The notes beneath the pieces were generated by a model that saw nothing but the letters and a program-made list of their open reading frames with translations, did not search any database and was not told where the DNA came from. From positions 5,084,001 through 5,148,000 of the forward strand of contig OX638134.1 of the NCBI GenBank assembly GCA_951804985.1: a stretch of 64,000 nucleotides of DNA, in the 5' to 3' direction. Source of the DNA: Dryomyza anilis (lineage: Eukaryota > Arthropoda > Insecta > Diptera > Dryomyzidae). Position numbers and translations under genes: made by a program. Every line of letters begins with the position of its first letter. Position 1 is the first letter of the stretch. This document shows, piece by piece, positions 59,720 to 64,000 of the stretch.

Positions 59720-61304
59720 AAAAAAATGAAAAAGTTTTGAGTTGAGATAGTTTTTTTTCGATGACTTATTGAATGATTTAAATTTGTGACAGTGGTGGCG
59801 ATATTAATAAGTCTTTATAAAAAAATAATATATACCTTCTTTTATAAAATAATTAATTTTCGATTACTTTTTATATAATATATAATCTTTCTACAATTTC
59901 AACTCACTTCAAATTTTTAAAGTTTCACATGATTTTAAATTTTGGAAATTTATTATTTAATTTTAGAAATACCACCATTTTTGAAACAATTTATTGATAA
60001 CTAAAATTTTGTATATAATTTATAAAAAATTTTGCGTTTTTTTTTTTCGAAAATATTAGAATTTTTGATAAACTACCTAAAACACTTTGAACCCAAAATT
60101 CGTGGGACACCATATCGTCGTTGTAGAACAAAAAGTCACAAACTGGCATTTTGAAATTCATTTTCAAAATGCCAAATATTCATTTACAAAAATCTTTATA
60201 AATCTGTAAATCTATTAATAGGTTTTTGAACTTTAAAAATGCATCAAATACTTTTTATAATATTAATCAACAAACTCGAAAATTAAGTTTTTCATTAAAA
60301 TGTATTTTTTTTTCGTTCTACAACGACGATAAATTTTTTAAAAATATATTTCGGAAACCCCCTCGAGAATTTTTAATTTTTTTGACAGTAACAATTTCTT
60401 TTTCGACTTTTTCAAGTTTCGACTTTATATTATCTTGATTGGAATTGTAATTTTATAAAATGCAACTTTGGTAAAAGGTATAAAGATTCCATTCCATGAA
60501 AAAGGTATAAAGATTTCATTAGTTTTTAATTCGGATATACTGCGAAATTTACCTTTACCGTATATGGATGATTTTAGTAACAAACGACGCGAAATTAAAA
60601 ACACTATCTCATAAAAAACTTAATTTGGAAAAAAAATTGGACTTGCTCCTTTTTTACACCAAACCCTGAAATTATAGATTTTATTTTTTTTTATTATTTG
60701 GGTTCAAAGTTGAACTTTACCTTGGCTGACGGAATCATGAACATTTACGTTTTCTTACTGGAGTTTTCTAAAAAATATGATTGAGTTTTTTCATAGTTGT
60801 TTTTTCTTTGTTGTACATAGTATGTTTTTATCGCCTTCAGTGTAGCCAACAAGCAGTACAATCAATTTTTTATATTTCATAAAAATATTTGTCTTTGTTG
60901 CACGAGTAACTTTTGTGTGCAACATCTTTCAACTCTTTTTGATTTTTTTGCCAAAAAAAAAAAAAATACATCAAAACTGCTAGAGCAACTTTCTGACAAT
61001 ATTTATTAGCAACAAGAAGAAAATATTGCCAATTTTTGTACACTACAAGTTTGGTTTTGATGACAAAAGGTTAAGTATGAAGTGGCGGATGAATATAGAG
61101 AACTTTTTAGCAAAGTATAGTTGGGAAGTGGGAAAGAAACTATAACAAATTTATATAACTAACCCAATAAACAATTACATTTAATAATATTACATTTATG
61201 TTTTACAACTAGACTAGTTTCCAAGTAAAATCAGGACATACTCAGGAGGGCTTCAAATTATGATTGATTGACAAAAAAAAAAAAAAATTCACTAATAATA
61301 AAAA
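59720..61304. other. AT-rich DNA containing nested inverted repeats
   Basis: No gene is supported. The inverted repeats at 60084-60710 are listed separately. The 70-codon frame at 60226-60438 lies inside them. Poly-A/T runs are common elsewhere. Confidence 0.5.
60084..60710. mobile_element. Candidate fold-back element, nested inverted repeats
   Basis: ACTTTGAACCCAAA (60084-60097) is the exact reverse complement of 60697-60710. Inside, ATCGTCGTTGTAGAAC (60114-60129) is the exact reverse complement of 60315-60330. Further in, TGGCATTTTGAAA (60144-60156) pairs with TTTCAAAATGCCA (60162-60174). Three perfect inverted pairs of 13-16 bp in 630 bp suggest a decayed or composite fold-back transposon. 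I see no target-site duplication. Confidence 0.5.
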
Positions 61305-62930
61305 TCTCTAGTTCAATTTTTCACTTAAAATTAAAATTTTAACTAAAAATTCAATTCATCACTAAAAATTAAATTTTCACTAAAAATTCAATTTTTCACT
61401 AAAAATTAAATTTTTCACTAAAAATTCAATTTTTCACTAAAAATTCAATTTTTCAATAAAAATTCAATGTTTACTAAAAAATTCAATTTTTCACTAAAAA
61501 TTCAATTTTTCACTAAAAATTCAATTTTTCACTAAAAAAATTCAATTTTTCACTAAAAATTCAATTTTCACTAAAAATTCAATTTTTCACTAAAAATTCA
61601 ATTTTTCACTAAAAATTCAATTTTTCACTAAAAATTCAATTTTTCACTAAAAATTCAATTTTTCACTAAACATTTAATTTTTCACTAAAAAAATTCAATT
61701 TTTCACTAAAAATTCAATTTTTCACTAAAAATTCAATTTTTCACTAAAAATTCAATTTTTCACTAAAAATTAAATTTTTCACTAAAAATTAAATTTTTCA
61801 CTAAAAATTAAATTTTTCACTAAAAATTAAATTTTTCACTAAAAATTCAATTTTTCACTAAAAATTCAATTTTTCACTAAAAATTAAATTTTTCACTAAA
61901 AATTAAATTTTTCACTAAAAATTCAATTTTTCACTAAAAATTCAATTTTTCACTAAAAATTCAATTTTTCACTAAAAATTCAATTTTTCACTAAAAATTC
62001 AATTTTTCACTAAAAATTCAATTTTTCACTAAAAATTAAATTTTTCTCTATAAATTCAATTTTTCACTAAAAATTTAATTTTTCACTAAAAATTCAAATT
62101 TTCACTAAAAATTCAAATTTTCACTAAAAATTCAAATTTTCTCCAAAAATTCAAATTTTCACTAAAAATTCAAATTTTGAATAAAAATTTAAATTTTCAT
62201 TTAAATTCAATTTTTCACTAAAAATTAAAATTTTCACTAATTCAAATTTTCAATAAAAATTTTTAATTTTTCCTAAAAATTTAATTTTCACTAAAATTAA
62301 TTTTCATAAAAATTTAAATTTTCATTTAAATTCAATTTTTCACTAAAAATTAAATTTTTCACTAAAAATTCAATATTTCACTAAACATTTAATTTACCAC
62401 TAAAAATTCAATTTTTCACTATAAATTCAAATTATCACTAAAAATTCAAAATTTCACTAAAAATTCAATTTTTCACTAAAAATTCAATATTTCACTAAAC
62501 ATTTAATTTACCACTAAAAATTCAATTTTTCACTAAAAATTCAAATTATCACTAAAAATTCAAAATTTCACTAAAAATTCAAATTTTCACTAAAAATTCA
62601 ATTTTTCACTAAATATTTAAATTTTCACTAAAAATTCAATTTATCACTAAAAATTCAAATTTTCTCTAAAAAATTAATTTTTTCACTAAAAATTCAAATT
62701 TGTACTCAAAATTCTAATTTTCACCAAAAATTAAAATTTTCACTAAAAATTCAAATTTTGAATAAAAATTTAAATTTTCATTTAAATCCAATTTTTCACT
62801 AAAAATTCAAATTAAAATAAAAAAAAATAACATTGAATTTTTCACTTAAAAATTCAAATTTTCAATAAAATTTCGATTTTTCACTTAAAATTAAATTTGT
62901 CACAAAACATAAAATTTTAAAGCCAAATCA
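61305..62930 (+). repeat. 19-bp satellite array I, plus orientation
   Basis: About 85 units of TTTTTCACTAAAAATTCAA. 61390-62040 is highly homogeneous. A composite containing CAATATTTCACTAAACATTT then AATTTACCACTAAAAATTC recurs at 62371 and 62485, exactly 114 bp (6 units) apart. TTGAATAAAAATTTAAATTT blocks recur at 62177 and 62757. Confidence 0.96.
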
Positions 62931-64000
62931 AACATTTAATATTTTAAATGTAAAAAATGATCTTTTTAAAAGAAAATTAAAACAAAATTAATCGATAAAT
63001 ATAAAACAATGACATTTATGATTCTGCTCAGGTAGAAATTGGACATAGGAATCGGTCTGCCTTTAATGGGTTAAAGAATACCTCTCAATTAATAATCTTA
63101 GCATTATTACATTGGAAAATGTACTGCATAGCAAGTTGAGATTAGATTAAAAATAGAATTAAATTAAGCAGTACATTTTTTATGCACTTTATGAATTTAA
63201 ATGTTACTATTTACTGCTTTTTGAGATGTCATCGTTTGAGTACAATGAGCCTCAAAGGGTTAAATAGAAATGAAGGTATAAAGTTCAACTTTTCTCAACT
63301 CTGTATCAAATGCACTGGTTTGTTGAGCCAGTGCATTTGATACAAGGGGTTAAACAGAAATGAAGGTATTAAGTTCAACGTTTTCTCAACTCTGTATCAA
63401 ATGCACTGGTTTGTTGGGTTACCGTGGACTGAAATAGGTGTGCTTAATGCATTTTTGTCTGTTGCTATAGCAATTTCTTTGAGCGATCGCGCGTTGGCGA
63501 CAAATAATTGAAGGTATTTTATATTTTGACATACCGTGTTTTGTTAAAATCAGTCATGTCAAGCGAAAATTGTGTTTGTCTCTGGCGATAAAATTCAAAA
63601 TAATGTGTATTTATTTTTTCACTTAATTTTTTTTTTTATTCGAAGAAGAAATTCTGCACAAATCAAAATAAATTGCATTGCTGTGAAGCACATATTATCG
63701 CGCTGCTGCACGCGTCAATAAGGACACGTTTGGCGGGCGCAAATTGATGCGACACATTTTGCATTTCCAGTTGGCATTGCGCAAATATAACGTTAATTTA
63801 TGCCTTTTAAACGGCTGCTAAAAATCTAAAACATTTTTGCATTTTATGCCACTAATTGAAAACATAAATCAACCGAACGAAAAAATTAAAATTCATATAA
63901 AAGTCAGCCTCTTCGCTGTCATGGACCACAAAGTGCGCACCTCTGATCCATTTGTGGCTGTAAAGGCGACACCAATGAACATCAATTTTTCCATATCATT
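62931..64000. other. Unique non-coding DNA at the window end
   Basis: It includes the 91-bp duplication and hairpin (listed). The last 500 bp are less AT-rich and include GCGATCGCGCG near 63483, TATAAAAG at 63896-63903 and GGACCACAAAGTGCGCACC near 63922. No start codon, splice site or domain can be tied to these, so a gene beginning here remains speculation. Confidence 0.45.
63258..63416. repeat. 91-bp tandem duplication with a 16-bp-arm hairpin
   Basis: GGGTTAAATAGAAATGAAGG at 63258 recurs as GGGTTAAACAGAAATGAAGG at about 63349. Both continue into AAGTTCAAC-TTTTCTCAACT and CTGTATCAAATGCACTGG. Between them, GTATCAAATGCACTGG (63303-63318) is followed after nine bases by its exact reverse complement (63328-63343). 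So part of the unit was copied in inverse orientation at the junction. Confidence 0.92.

Noticed and set aside
63896..63926. Promoter near the right edge (TATAAAAG)
   Set aside because: There is no initiator at the right distance, and the window ends before any gene could be seen.

Overview
This window looks like non-coding DNA from an insect nuclear genome, most likely a brachyceran (higher) fly. It is strongly AT-rich. It has no operons, ribosome binding sites, phage or bacterial genes. It carries a tRNA-derived SINE, hAT-like and MITE-like DNA transposons, microsatellites, and CAACAA/GTTGTTG-rich unique islands of the kind seen in fly introns and intergenic DNA. The species cannot be named from the sequence. 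I found no protein-coding gene, exon or functional RNA gene that I can support. The open frames are short, mostly repeat-derived, and match no family I recognise. The window is probably part of a large intron or an intergenic, possibly heterochromatin-like, region.

The dominant signal is a satellite with a 19-bp unit (CACTAAAAATTCAATTTTT, or its complement). It occurs in ten separate arrays: about 6350-7795, 9055-9615, 12825-15915, 17458-17990, 21620-22525, 25215-26055, 32935-34240, 38375-39570, 40865-41300 and 61305-62930. Their orientations are + + - - + - - + - +. Together they cover roughly 12 kb, close to a fifth of the window. Each unit contains a perfect 15-bp dyad (AAAAATT-C-AATTTTT) plus a 4-bp spacer. 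Several arrays show higher-order duplication. A related 19-bp array (TTCGTAAAAATACGAATTA type) fills 9640-10330.

Other repeats, left to right: a ~98-bp duplication at 78-330; a tRNA-headed SINE at 461-770; an AATTGTC-rich minisatellite with an exact 374-bp tandem duplication at 780-2190, whose relative lies 55 kb away at 57160-57870; a TTCGAAA array at 3775-4800; two related elements bounded by ACACTG-type ends at 23041-24141 and 26504-28188; an old ~257-bp tandem array at 29150-31720 carrying a fold-back MITE (29897-30232) and a second small MITE (30990-31115) that recurs at 48699-48821; an ACTAT-rich array with a fold-back MITE at 35790-37580; two 8-bp microsatellite arrays, (ATATTTTT)n at 43386-44406 and (ATATTTTC)n at 45680-47690; pyrimidine-strand repeats at 41330-41700 and 49480-51490; a 20-bp x5 minisatellite at 53381-53480; a 1,582-bp hAT-like element with a perfect 8-bp target-site duplication at 55308-56889; nested inverted repeats at 60084-60710; and a 91-bp duplication with a 16-bp-arm hairpin at 63258-63416.

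Between these lie islands of unique, less AT-rich DNA. They contain the only regulatory-looking motifs: a near-consensus CTCF site at 20788-20803, perfect palindromes around CACGTG at 32302, 40387 and 59088, a GAGA tract at 18661, and a weak TATA/Inr pair at 35188-35219. If the window has a regulatory role it should lie in these islands. The most unusual feature is the repeated, orientation-switching seeding of one 19-bp dyad satellite across the region.
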